A stretch of 64,000 bases of DNA from Leptolyngbya sp. PCC 6406 (lineage in GTDB: Bacteria > Cyanobacteriota > Cyanobacteriia > Phormidesmidales > Phormidesmidaceae), in NCBI RefSeq assembly GCF_000332095.2, contig NZ_KI913949.1:5170814-5234813 (forward strand), written 5' to 3'. Below the pieces are notes generated by a model. That model ran no database searches and was not told the DNA's origin. It worked only from the letters and a program-made list of their open reading frames with translations. Positions 7,509-15,317 of this stretch are shown here, one piece after another; within the stretch, counting starts at the first letter, position 1; every line of letters starts with the position of its first letter. The translations under genes were made by a program, and so were the position numbers.

Positions 7509-8538
7509 TAGACTTGTTGTGAAATAGTGCTCAGTCAAAACCTTCAAGGGCGACTTCCTTCCTCTCTCCCTCGGTTAAGCGGCCATCAGATAAAAGTTCC
7601 AGAGTCCTGCCGCTGTGAAGATGGAGCGGTCATCAAAGTTCGCTTTGCGATTGCGATAGACCTGGGCGGCAATCCCATAGCGTTTTAGGCCAGCAAAGGC
7701 ATGCTCCCCGACGACCCGTTCTCGGGCGAGGGCTTGATTCTCAGCTTTCTGCTCATCGGTGAGTTGTCCGCCCTTAGGTTTCTTGTGTGGAATCTCTACG
7801 TTGACATACTCGTTTTGCAGCCCCTGAAAGCCTGAATCACCCTGGATTTTGACGTCATCAGGAATCCACTCGGCCCATCCCTCGCTATTGAGAATGCCTT
7901 TGTCGTGCGCCTTACCGGGATAGGCGGTGCTGAATACGAGAATCTGGCGGTCTGGGGCGACACCAGCCAGGTGGGTGCGGGTATGGCGCTTCTTTTTGCC
8001 TGAGTAATCTTCCTTCTGTTGGTCCCGGTCTTTGGCCCGCTGAATGGGGCGTTCAGTCCCGTCAAGAATCACCCGTTCCACCTCGGGAAAGGCTTCGATA
8101 AATTCTTCAAGACTGGTCAATTTGCGTTTCGGCAACGCCATTTTTTCACCCAGGGCTTCCTCCAGCAGTGGTTGGAGGCGATGCATCCAACGATTCGCCT
8201 GAGCGCGATCCAGGTCAAACAGGACACCGGCCAAATCAAAGGTCGGATACACCTTGAAGTAGAACAAGATGAAGAACAGTTTGGTCTCGACCGTTGCTAA
8301 ATTGGGTTTTCGTCCGGCTCCGGTGGCCCGTTGACGGGGTAAGGGACTCCGACGGGGAACCTCTGCATGGGCCAACACCTGAGCGAAGGTGGATTCCAGT
8401 TCCTCAAAGGCTTTCCGGTTCAAACCGGTCAAAGCCCGCAGGAGGCGGTCACTCTTGAGGGCGCGTTGGAGGTTCAGCACGGCACAACCGGGTTAACTAG
8501 CTCTAGAGGCTATTATCCCCTATTTCACAACAGGTCTA
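7509..8538 (-). mobile_element. IS5-type insertion sequence
   Basis: Inverted ends TAGACTTGTTGTGAAATAG (from 7509) and, read from the other side, TAGACCTGTTGTGAAATAG (from 8538) match at 18 of 19 positions. They enclose one intact transposase on the minus strand. TA or TAG occurs at both borders, so the target duplication is very short. Length is about 1.03 kb, normal for the group. Confidence 0.85.
7575..8480 (-). CDS. IS5-family transposase (DDE_Tnp_4 type)
   Basis: A 301-aa protein with an N-terminal helix-turn-helix region (LTGLNRKAFEELE...), a basic linker with GAGRKP, and a DDE_Tnp_4 catalytic domain. ILDGTERPIQR gives the first Asp and QGDSGFQG the second. The stretch VVGEHAFAGLKRYG supplies the Glu. 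No frameshift or internal stop is present, so it can be active. It lies inside matching terminal inverted repeats. Confidence 0.92.
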   Translation of the reverse strand: MLNLQRALKSDRLLRALTGLNRKAFEELESTFAQVLAHAEVPRRSPLPRQRATGAGRKPNLATVETKLFFILFYFKVYPTFDLAGVLFDLDRAQANRWMHRLQPLLEEALGEKMALPKRKLTSLEEFIEAFPEVERVILDGTERPIQRAKDRDQQKEDYSGKKKRHTRTHLAGVAPDRQILVFSTAYPGKAHDKGILNSEGWAEWIPDDVKIQGDSGFQGLQNEYVNVEIPHKKPKGGQLTDEQKAENQALARERVVGEHAFAGLKRYGIAAQVYRNRKANFDDRSIFTAAGLWNFYLMAA

Positions 8539-8582
8539 GTGATCGAGGGCTGAGCGGAGTCGTTCATGTAATGGCTCCCCCA

Positions 8583-8630
8583 GGGAGCAAGCCCGATCGG
8601 CGGGTAGTTTATTTTCCTGCAAGTCCCTAA
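8583..8630. repeat. 48-nt dispersed repeat, copy 1
   Basis: The 48 nt from GGGAGCAAGCCCGATCGG to TGCAAGTCCCTAA are identical to 58263-58310, about 50 kb away. The copy here lies just outside the right end of the IS5-type element and before a zinc-ribbon gene. No coding capacity is seen. Confidence 0.85.
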
Positions 8631-8769
8631 GCATTTAGGGCTCAGTCAACTTTGCCTTTGTGAGTCTGCGTAGATACTGTCTAGGCTCGATCCCTTTGTA
8701 GGAAAAGGGCACTATAACTTGGGCGAAGTGACACAGTATGTCCCGCAATTGCGCGTAAAGGATAAGGAT

Positions 8770-9711
8770 ATGAGTGAGCAATATATTGGTACTACAGCCT
8801 GTGATGAGTGTGGGACAAGGTTTAGGGTCGCTCAAAAAGACCAGAACAGGATTGGTAAACCGACCCGTTGTCCTAAATGTAAAAGCATCTTTACCGTTGC
8901 CCTCATCGAACCGACGCCCCTAGAGGCTGATGCTATGCAAGTAGCGAATGAAGAAGCCAGCGAAGGGAATGAGTCAGAGGCCGAAGCCAGAAGACGTCGC
9001 CGCCGCACCAAATCCGAAATCAAGCAAGAAACGATTGACACGATTCGAGACGAGTTTCGCAAACTGCATCCTAGCCTGTCGCAAATTGCCGCTGCTCCCA
9101 AGGCATCTGAAAATGAGGTGCGTTGCTGGTGTATTGATGCCCTCGTTGCCGCCCTTGGGTACGATCGCGCCAACGAGATTGAGACCGAGGTGAAAACCTT
9201 GGGACAGCGGGTAGACATTGTGCTGAAGCGCGGTGAGGATATTTTTCTGGTCATCGAATGCAAAAACACGCGCACCAAACTTACGCCCAAGGTGCGGGAT
9301 CAGGCGGCGGGGTATGCCACCAGCCTCGCAGCGGAATGGGCGGTTATCACCAACGGGCATATCTGGAAGCTCTATCGCGTCATTCCGCAGCCAGGGCGCG
9401 ATCCCAAATTTATTGAAATTTTTGATGTGGCGCTGCTCGATGAGGATGGCGTTAGCGAAGAGGACGCCGAGAATCTGTATCTGCTGACCGCACGGGCCGT
9501 CTTCGGCGGTGACTTAGAAAAGATGAGTCACCTTGTGGCCTGCAAAAGCAAAAAACGCATTCTTAAAGCCTTGGAGTCAGAGCGTGTGATCAAGGCGCTA
9601 AAGACGGAACTCGCAGCCACCTACAAGGATGAGCATGGGCAAACGGTCAGACTGGATGAGGATGACGTAAACAGTGCTTTACAAGAGGCTTTGGGGATGG
9701 GTGCGTTGTAG
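8770..9711 (+). CDS. Zinc-ribbon plus HsdR_N-like (type I restriction R N-terminal) PD-(D/E)XK protein
   Basis: The preferred start is ATG 8770, with an AAGGA-type site just upstream; an upstream TTG would add 17 residues. Residues 11-37 form a four-Cys zinc ribbon (C11xxC14, C34xxC37, zinc-ribbon MJ0042 type). An acidic/basic linker with a run of six Arg follows. Residues ~90-260 resemble the HSDR_N domain, with RVDIVL (Asp149) and VIECKN (Glu163, Lys165) forming the PD-(D/E)XK site. No helicase motor or methylase follows, so this is a stand-alone nuclease-like protein, not a type I enzyme. It sits in the accessory island beside IS and toxin-antitoxin genes. Confidence 0.82.
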   Translation: MSEQYIGTTACDECGTRFRVAQKDQNRIGKPTRCPKCKSIFTVALIEPTPLEADAMQVANEEASEGNESEAEARRRRRRTKSEIKQETIDTIRDEFRKLHPSLSQIAAAPKASENEVRCWCIDALVAALGYDRANEIETEVKTLGQRVDIVLKRGEDIFLVIECKNTRTKLTPKVRDQAAGYATSLAAEWAVITNGHIWKLYRVIPQPGRDPKFIEIFDVALLDEDGVSEEDAENLYLLTARAVFGGDLEKMSHLVACKSKKRILKALESERVIKALKTELAATYKDEHGQTVRLDEDDVNSALQEALGMGAL

Positions 9712-10031
9712 TGTGGGTAATCGGGACACCTTGGACAGGCAAAGCGTGGGGCATCAAACTGACCGACGAGATCAACTCGTGTCGCCGTCCACTTGACTTG
9801 AATCGACTCCATCTCCCCCCTTGCTTGACTGACAGAATTTGGATTGTAAAGCTCTAAGCCTTAAGGGACTCGCAGGCAAATACGGTACCCATTGCCACCT
9901 TGCCTATTGGTGCATTGCTGCGCGTTTCGCAAGCGACATAAAAGTAGACGGTGTTGCCTGCGTTCCAAGTGATAGCATTGCTATCATTATGGTAGATCAT
10001 TCCATAGACCACCTTTCCGAGGAGACACTCT
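9712..10031. other. Intergenic region before the FitAB-like pair
   Basis: About 320 nt with no supportable gene. Short open frames here lack a ribosome site and family features. The only clear signal is the inverted repeat at 9971-9985 described separately. Confidence 0.5.
9971..9985 (+). promoter_or_regulatory. Candidate operator of the FitAB-like pair
   Basis: GATAGC-ATT-GCTATC is a perfect 6-bp inverted repeat with a 3-nt centre, 46 nt before the antitoxin start. A CATTAT box that could be a -10 element follows directly. RHH antitoxins of the FitA type bind such inverted repeats to repress their own operon. The placement supports this; binding is inferred. Confidence 0.45.
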
Positions 10032-10265
10032 ATGGCCAGTTTAATTGTCCGCAACATTGACGAAACCATTGTCAATGCCCTCAAGCAACGGGCCAGTCGT
10101 CACGGTGTCAGTGCAGAAGCTGAACACCGTAAAATCCTAGAGCAAGTCTTGCTCCAACCTACCAAAAAATCCTTTACCGAAGTGCTTGGGCTGATACCCA
10201 ACGTTGGCAACGATTCAGATTTTGCACGAGTGCAAGATGACACAGTCCATGATGTATTTGCTTGA
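10032..10265 (+). CDS. FitA/VapB-type ribbon-helix-helix antitoxin
   Basis: A 77-aa protein beginning MASLIVRNIDETIVNAL, the strand and first helix of an RHH fold, followed by RASRHGVSAEAEHRKILE, which is characteristic of FitA-like antitoxins. The C-terminal tail (DSDFARVQDD) would occupy the active site of the partner toxin. The last codons overlap the toxin start, as usual for this operon type. It represses its own promoter when complexed with the toxin. Confidence 0.87.
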   Translation: MASLIVRNIDETIVNALKQRASRHGVSAEAEHRKILEQVLLQPTKKSFTEVLGLIPNVGNDSDFARVQDDTVHDVFA

Positions 10266-10686
10266 CACCAACGTTATCAGTGAGTTGCGCAAACAAAGCA
10301 AAGCAAACTTCTGTGTTCAGCGATTCTTTCAAAACGCCATTGAGCAAGACGCCCGCTTCTATATTAGTGTGATCACCCTTGGCGAACTCCGCCGAGGCGT
10401 CGAACTCATTCGCCATCGTGGCGATCAGCCACAAGCTGACCTTCTAGAAGCCTGGTTGCAAACTATTTTGGATGACTATGGCGACCACATTTTAGATTTC
10501 ACCGCCACCGAAGCTCAGGTATGGGGACGCCTGCGTGTACCCCATCCTCAAAACGTCCTTGACAAACAGATAGCTGCTACGGCACTAAGCTGCGGACTCA
10601 CTCTGGTCACTCGCAATGTCAGCGACTTTGTTGGGACGGGGGTGCCTCTAATCAACCCGTTTAAGGACGTTAGTGGTGAAAACTAG
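10249..10686 (+). CDS. FitB/VapC-type PIN-domain ribonuclease toxin
   Basis: A ~145-aa PIN domain. YLLDTNVISELRK gives the first Asp, ISVITLGELRRG the Glu, and NVLDKQIAATA and LVTRNVSDF the later acidic residues, so the active site is complete. ATG 10249 or 10252 puts the start directly before YLLDTNV; an upstream ATG at 10237 is less likely. It overlaps the antitoxin gene. VapC-type toxins cleave tRNA or rRNA. The pair looks intact and may stabilise the island. Confidence 0.88.
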   Translation: MMYLLDTNVISELRKQSKANFCVQRFFQNAIEQDARFYISVITLGELRRGVELIRHRGDQPQADLLEAWLQTILDDYGDHILDFTATEAQVWGRLRVPHPQNVLDKQIAATALSCGLTLVTRNVSDFVGTGVPLINPFKDVSGEN

Positions 10687-11079
10687 CAGTCGCTGCCTAA
10701 CTCTCCGGTTGCACGCGCTAATGCCTGTGCCGCGACCGAAGTGACATTGTTAGAAGTCACCATCGCGATCGCCCCTCCCCTTTATGGCTTCTGCTTACAT
10801 CCTAGGCTGCCTGCACCGTCACCCCTTGGTAGAGATCCGCCATCGCGATCGTCAACCCAAGGCTCTCCAACACAACGATATCCTCAGCCTCATAGACCAC
10901 CGCATACCATGCATCCTGGAGGGAATTCCAGGCAGGGATGATGCCCAACCCGGATCTGGGTCGGGGTGTTCAGTCGCCCGCTGCTTCTATCATCGCGTTC
11001 TCAGAAAAAACTCAGCTTGGGAATGCAGAGTATAGCTCTGGCCACGTTTTCTTCCCTCGTTCCTTAATGGGTTGCAACC
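10687..11079. other. Intergenic region, possible minus-strand gene scrap
   Basis: No gene with a start and ribosome site is supportable. On the minus strand a stop-free stretch of about 45 codons (WNSLQDAWYAVVYEAED..., ending around 10805) looks protein-like but has no Met start and no family I recognise, so it may be a decayed fragment. Two HIP1-like GCGATCG sites are present. Confidence 0.35.
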
Positions 11080-12534
11080 ATGCTTGCCACGACCATGACT
11101 TGGGCCTTATTGGCCGGATACGGTTTCTTTGTCTACCGGGTGGTGCGCCAGACTACGCCAGACCGGGTTTCAGCGCTTGAATTCTTTGATGGCCAGTCCC
11201 AAGGGGGCAAGGCTCCTGGGATGTGGCTGCTGGTGGCCAGCGCCGCCATTTCCTGGATTTTTGCCAAGTCCATTGATAATGCGGCGAGTTTGGGCAATGC
11301 CTTTGGTCTTTTGGGGGGTATCGGCTATGCCATTTACTATCTCAGCTTTATCACCGCCGCGATCGCACTTTACTTTCTGCGGGTGCGGGGAGGGTATCAC
11401 TCTATTCCCGAGTTTTTGGTGAGCAAGTACGGTACGCTCTGTTCTCGTTTGTTTCTAATCGCGATCGCGATTCGCCTGATCAACGAGGTCTGGTCCAACA
11501 CCAAGGTTTTTTCCCTCTACTTCGGTCCCGAAGGCAGTGGCGGCTATTGGCTAGCGGCTCTGGTCGTGACGGTATTCACCGTCTACTACACCCTGCTGGG
11601 GGGCTTGCGGAGTAGCCTCCTCACCGATGGAGCCCAAATGATTCTGGCGGCGGTGTTGCTGGTGGTGATCCTGGTTGTCCTGGGGCCAGGGCTGATCAGT
11701 CAAGGTTTGCCCGTAGTGGATGCGGATACTCGCCTGGGGGGACTGACCTTCTGTGGACTAGCGTTGGTCCAGATCCTGAGCTATCCCTTCCACGATCCAG
11801 TGATGACCGACCGGGCCTTCATCACCAGCCCCCGCACCATGGTCAAAGCCTTTATCTGGGCCGGAATCATCAGCGGCGGCTTCATTTTCCTCTTCAGCGC
11901 TGTGGGGCTCTATGCGCGAGCCTTTGGGGTAGAAGGGGTCCCGACCCTGACCATCCCAGCGCTGTTTGGGCTACCCATGCTGCTGGTTTTCAACGCCATT
12001 ATGCTGACCAGTGCTGGGTCCACCCTAGATTCCACCTTTTCCAGTGTGGCCAAGGTGGGAGCGCGGGATTGGTTTAACCGTAAGGGGGCACCCACGGAAA
12101 CCCAGGCTTACCTGGGGCGTTGGTGGATTGTTGCGATCGCGATTTTAGGCAACGTCCCCCTCCTCAGCATCTATCTAGGGGATAAGGCTGGTCCCGCCAT
12201 CATCGCCGCCACCACCATCAGCGGCACCATGGTCATGGGCTTGGCCCCCATCTTTCTCCTCGCCTTTGTGCCGGGGGCAGGGCGATTGAGCTTTCACTTT
12301 GCCTTCTGGCCAGGGCTTATTTTTGGCGTGATGCGGGTGCTGGAAAGTGTCCTCAACACGACACTGTTTCCGGCCTGGGTAAGCCTAGGAGGAGGCAGGT
12401 ATGCCGTCGATTTAGGCGTGAACATCTACGGCCTGCTGCTCTGCACCGCAGGCTATTTGGTGGGAGCCTGGTTGGGACAGCGGGGCAGCGGCAAAAGCTG
12501 CCATCAACCGCGTCAAACCTCTGTACAACCCTGA
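11080..12534 (+). CDS. Sodium:solute symporter (SSS)-like integral membrane protein
   Basis: A 484-aa very hydrophobic protein with about 12-13 predicted membrane helices and the SSS-type body: SWIFAKSIDNAASLGNAFG, GGYHSIPEFL, GGLRSSLLTDGAQM, and TSAGSTLDSTFSSVAKV near residue 310, where sodium-binding Ser/Thr residues sit in LeuT-fold carriers. The length is near the family norm. The solute cannot be told. The start ATG at 11080 leads directly into the first helix. It stands alone on the + strand; neighbours give no substrate hint. Confidence 0.82.
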   Translation: MLATTMTWALLAGYGFFVYRVVRQTTPDRVSALEFFDGQSQGGKAPGMWLLVASAAISWIFAKSIDNAASLGNAFGLLGGIGYAIYYLSFITAAIALYFLRVRGGYHSIPEFLVSKYGTLCSRLFLIAIAIRLINEVWSNTKVFSLYFGPEGSGGYWLAALVVTVFTVYYTLLGGLRSSLLTDGAQMILAAVLLVVILVVLGPGLISQGLPVVDADTRLGGLTFCGLALVQILSYPFHDPVMTDRAFITSPRTMVKAFIWAGIISGGFIFLFSAVGLYARAFGVEGVPTLTIPALFGLPMLLVFNAIMLTSAGSTLDSTFSSVAKVGARDWFNRKGAPTETQAYLGRWWIVAIAILGNVPLLSIYLGDKAGPAIIAATTISGTMVMGLAPIFLLAFVPGAGRLSFHFAFWPGLIFGVMRVLESVLNTTLFPAWVSLGGGRYAVDLGVNIYGLLLCTAGYLVGAWLGQRGSGKSCHQPRQTSVQP

Positions 12535-12558
12535 TTGACTCACAAAAATCTCGGTGCT

Positions 12559-12697
12559 GGGCATCAACGTAAGCCGAGACAATATGGGCTCCGAGGAATT
12601 CAGGAGTCAGGAGTCAGAATCCAGTACTCTCCTAGATTCTGGTTCCTAACTCCTAACTCCTCCCCAAGAGGTTTGTCCCGCTTTGAGTTGATACCCC
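12559..12697. repeat. MITE-like repeat, GGGCATCAAC family, copy 1
   Basis: The left end GGGCATCAACGTAAGCCGAG and the right end (read inward) GGGTATCAACTCAAAGCGGG are imperfect inverted repeats. Between them lies a simple GGAATTCAGGAGTCAGGAGT/AACTCCTAACTCC foldback. A second copy with the same ends but a different middle is at 58105-58235. No coding capacity is seen. Confidence 0.75.
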
Positions 12698-12813
12698 CCT
12701 CAGGTAATAGTCGGCGCAGGCCGCCCTTGTCTGTGTAGCAGCAGCTACTCAGGGAGAAGCCCCTTCGGATCTGCAACCGCCGTGAGCAAAAGCTTGGTCA
12801 GCCACCCAGAGGT

Positions 12814-13125
12814 CTAACTCACTGCGAATGAAATAAAGACTAGAATTGACACCAACACAAGTGCTGCTGCCCCCCACAAAATATATCGTCGCTGTTGCGG
12901 TGGCGAAGGGTAGGTGGCCGGATAGACCTTCGGCTCAGTGGCAAAATTATTAATTAGCCCTTCGTCATCTACCGTAGTCCCTGGAATAGCAACATCCTTA
13001 GTGCGTTGATTGTCATCCTGATGGCGATTAGCGGCCTGAACCTCAGCCGGAATCAGCTCACTACCATCGCTGGTATTATTTTTAAGTGAATTGCTTTCTT
13101 GGGATTGGGCCTTATCCTGATTCAT
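12814..13125 (-). CDS. Psb34/ssl1498-like one-helix protein with long N-terminal extension
   Basis: A 103-aa protein. Residues ~55-103 (GLINNFATEPKVYPATYPSP, then a QQRRY turn and a C-terminal membrane helix) match the ssl1498 family, described in cyanobacteria as Psb34, a small PSII assembly factor that binds CP47 in competition with Hli proteins. The typical protein is only ~56 aa. Here a polar Gln/Asn/Asp-rich ~50-residue segment precedes it. AAGGAGG lies 5 nt before the ATG, so the long form is probably real. It opens a row of stress-type genes and may tie PSII repair to stress. Confidence 0.7.
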   Translation of the reverse strand: MNQDKAQSQESNSLKNNTSDGSELIPAEVQAANRHQDDNQRTKDVAIPGTTVDDEGLINNFATEPKVYPATYPSPPQQRRYILWGAAALVLVSILVFISFAVS

Positions 13126-13640
13126 GTTGCCTCCTTAAAAATCGTTATGCAGTAGTGCTATTGGGGGCAAGGGAGCATCCCACTTTGGCGATGTGGCACA
13201 CCTCTTGGCCCTCACTCCCAAGCCCTATCGGGCAGGCTAAGCCTTTCTTGAATGCCGTTAGACTATATAGTCCCCCTATGCCCCTATGCCCTGCCCTACA
13301 GGCCGGCAACGCCAACGACAAGCTCAGGAACCTGGGAAAAGGGGGGGCCGGAAATGTTATCCGGTTCCCCTTCTCCCCCCCTGGGAGGAGGCCGTAGGAC
13401 GTGTTTAGCAGGGGTATAGCCTGACGTCATTCAAGAAAAGGGGATGTAGAGCTGGCTCTTCCCGCAGGGTGGGCAAGCCCTGTCCGCAAAAGTTTCAGGA
13501 CTTATGCATACCCAGTGACCCTCCTTAAGTAAAAGAGAGATTTAGGGTGTAGACGTAGAGCGGCTTCTCCGCGAGTCGGGCTGCACAAGCAAAATGTACC
13601 CTTTTGCACTGAGCCTATATTGCTCAGAAGTTGCGATTTT
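13126..13640. other. Intergenic region with repeat-like segments
   Basis: About 515 nt without a supportable gene. The stretch around 13538-13590 (GATTTAGGGTGTAGACGTAG ... CTTCTCCGCGAGT) resembles 25588-25625, so part of it is a dispersed repeat. The minus-strand upstream region of the Psb34-like gene lies at its left edge. Confidence 0.4.
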
Positions 13641-13910
13641 TTACACATTTCTACGCGACATTGCGCCATAGAGGTAAATGGCAATAATTGCCCCCAGAAC
13701 CGCAATAAAGACGCCAATGATGCTTAAACCAGGCGCTGCGAGCTGTAAGCTTCCAGTCTTGATAAACACGTGCAAAGTGCCACCGATGAAGGCACCCACG
13801 ATACCCAATACCATGGTAGCTAGCCAGTTTCCCCCTTGATAGCCGGGAACAATGGCTTTTGCGATCGCGCCTGCTAGGAGGCCCAAAATAATCCAGGCAA
13901 TGATGTTCAT
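13641..13910 (-). CDS. GlsB/YeaQ/YmgE-family stress-response membrane protein
   Basis: An 89-aa protein with three hydrophobic helices and the family signature IIAWIILGLLAGAIAKAI near the N-terminus, then GNWLATMVLGIVGAFIGG. Members are small inner-membrane proteins induced in stress or stationary phase in many bacteria; biochemical function is unknown. TAAGGAG lies just before the ATG. It is part of a minus-strand row of stress genes, separated from its neighbours by 200-500 nt, so each gene may have its own promoter. Confidence 0.9.
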   Translation of the reverse strand: MNIIAWIILGLLAGAIAKAIVPGYQGGNWLATMVLGIVGAFIGGTLHVFIKTGSLQLAAPGLSIIGVFIAVLGAIIAIYLYGAMSRRNV

Positions 13911-14107
13911 ACTAACTCCTTAAAAATTGATGACTTGGCTAACGTACTAAACAGATTGCTAAACACCGACCATGCTTTTCTTCGTTGCTAGTTTCAGGCC
14001 ATCTGATTCGATTGAATCTCCCTCAATAAATGATTGACTTTCTGCATTGGTTTATTTTCCAATTTCATTGACTTTTGATCTGACTTGAGAAGACTACTGC
14101 TTTACTT

Positions 14108-14263
14108 TTAGCCCACGCGCCGCCCAACGAGTAAGTTGTAAACAATACCCACCAGCGCCAAAACCAACAGTAGATGAATTAACCCGCCACCAATGTTGAC
14201 GGCAAAACCCAGTGCCCAAAAGATAATAAGGACAACAACAACGCCCCAGATTAGATTCAACAT
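14108..14263 (-). CDS. lmo0937-type small membrane protein (51 aa)
   Basis: A short gene easily missed: 51 codons starting MLNLIWGVVVVLIIFWAL, then GFAVNIGGGLIHLLLVLAL and ending VYNLLVGRRVG. The two hydrophobic helices with a Gly-Gly-Gly hinge are typical of the lmo0937 family of small stress-related membrane proteins. A GAGGTAG ribosome site is placed about 5 nt before the ATG. It fits the theme of its neighbours (GlsB, CsbD). Confidence 0.82.
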   Translation of the reverse strand: MLNLIWGVVVVLIIFWALGFAVNIGGGLIHLLLVLALVGIVYNLLVGRRVG

Positions 14264-14326
14264 TTTTCTACCTCATACTTGGATACAGAGTCACAAACAT
14301 CAAAACGCTATAAATAGGCGTTTATA

Positions 14327-14363
14327 GATCCAAAATCATCTGTGGTACAGATGATTTTGGATC
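14327..14363 (-). terminator. 17-bp perfect hairpin downstream of the tandem-CsbD gene
   Basis: GATCCAAAATCATCTGT and its exact complement are separated by GGT. The hairpin begins 7 nt beyond the stop codon of the CsbD gene (minus strand). It is an obvious transcript-end or RNA-stability structure, although no long U tract follows. Confidence 0.7.
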
Positions 14364-14370
14364 CTGATTA

Positions 14371-14853
14371 CTAGTCGAAAAAATTCCCGATGCTATCCTT
14401 TATATTTTCGATCGCATTTCGATCTTTGCTCTGGGCTTGCTTGACTTTGCCCATCATTTTATCTTTGGTACTCCCCGTTACATTGCCAGCAGCTTCCTGG
14501 ACTTTACCTTCAACATTTTTAGCTGCTGCCTTAGCTCTGTTGGATAGCTGCACCTGATCTTTCAGGTCTTCAGCCGTGTTACGCATCTGGCTTTCAACTT
14601 GTTTAGCCTTGCCCATAATTTGATCCTTAGGATCGCCAGTGACATTGCCCATAGCTTCTTGAGCTTTGCCTTCCAGGTTCTTAGTGACAGCCTCAGCTCG
14701 GTTCATGGCAGCAAACTGGGGCTGACTGGCCAGTGACGCTGGCAAGGTTGCGGCCCAGGCACTTGTAGCACCAAAGTTAAACACTACGGTAGCTACCACC
14801 ATGAGGGTCGAAATTACAATCACAAAAAAGCTTTGAATTTGTCGAGATGACAT
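14371..14853 (-). CDS. Exported tandem CsbD-like stress protein
   Basis: The ATG at 14853 (TGGAG ten nt upstream) gives a 160-aa protein with a signal peptide (hydrophobic VIVISTLMVVATVVF, cleavage near AWA-A). Two CsbD-like repeats follow, each with a KNLEGKAQEAMGNVTGDPKD or KNVEGKVQEAAGNVTGSTKD core and a GKAKQ/GKVKQ helix. CsbD is a small general-stress protein of unknown biochemistry, usually single and cytoplasmic. A secreted or periplasmic duplicated form is less common. Longer starts at 14886 (ATG) and 14910 (GTG) are possible and would place a short polar tail before the signal. Confidence 0.83.
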   Translation of the reverse strand: MSSRQIQSFFVIVISTLMVVATVVFNFGATSAWAATLPASLASQPQFAAMNRAEAVTKNLEGKAQEAMGNVTGDPKDQIMGKAKQVESQMRNTAEDLKDQVQLSNRAKAAAKNVEGKVQEAAGNVTGSTKDKMMGKVKQAQSKDRNAIENIKDSIGNFFD

Positions 14854-15094
14854 CGTTTTTGTCTCCAGAAAAAAATTGTTTTTCATTGATTTTTGCTTCC
14901 TGCTAATCACATATATTCAGGGCAACATTGTTGCACAATCACCTGAATAGTATGGACGCCTTCCTAAATTAGATCTTCCACATCTCTAAGGCACATAGCA
15001 TCGGCATTCCAAAAATCTTGAAAGAGAAAAACCCAAGTAATACAAGCCTCTAGGCTTTATGGTGATACCTTCAAATCCACCAGTTACATGGTTC

Positions 15095-15200
15095 TATAGC
15101 GGTTCCCTAATATATGAGGGACACCTCAACCTAATGACACTTCGGCGAAGAAGGGGTTTAAGCCCCTTGCCTGTCTTTAAACCGAGGGAAAACCACTATA
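15095..15200. repeat. 106-nt MITE-like repeat with TATAGC ends, copy 1
   Basis: It begins TATAGCGGTTCCCTAATATA and ends, read inward, TATAGTGGTTTTCCCTC. The middle includes CACCTCAACCTAATGACAC and the foldback GGGGTTTAAGCCCCTTGCC. A second copy of exactly the same length is at 25331-25436. The ends resemble those of the IS630-type element at 4052-5072 (TATAGCGGATTTC), so that transposase family could move it. Confidence 0.75.
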
Positions 15201-15275
15201 TTGCTGGATATCACCACCAATGTTCATGGTAATCTCTGCCTAGAAAATGACTCTTTCCACAAGATTTTTAGCCGA

Positions 15276-15309
15276 GGTTCTGTTTGTTTTTCCGAAAACA
15301 AACAGAACC
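15276..15309 (-). terminator. 15-bp hairpin terminator after the BON lipoprotein gene
   Basis: GGTTCTGTTTGTTTT and its exact complement are joined by a TCCG loop, starting 9 nt beyond the stop codon. The minus-strand transcript ends with a T-rich stretch nearby (CTAAAAATCTT). It is a strong candidate intrinsic terminator. Confidence 0.75.
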
Positions 15310-15317
15310 CAGTGAAT

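Larger units (their letters stand above)
14911..15317. other. Intergenic region with MITE and hairpin
   Basis: About 400 nt that hold the 106-nt TATAGC-ended repeat (15095-15200) and the 15-bp hairpin at 15276-15309. No gene is supportable. The minus-strand promoter of the tandem-CsbD gene should lie near 14900-15000. Confidence 0.45.

Noticed and set aside
9839-10084. Short frames on both strands before the FitA-type gene
   Set aside because: They overlap the candidate operator, lack ribosome sites and show no recognisable family.
10741-11035. Overlapping + strand frames between the PIN toxin and the symporter
   Set aside because: No ribosome site and no family features; composition follows HIP1 sites and Pro-rich reading of GC-rich spacer.
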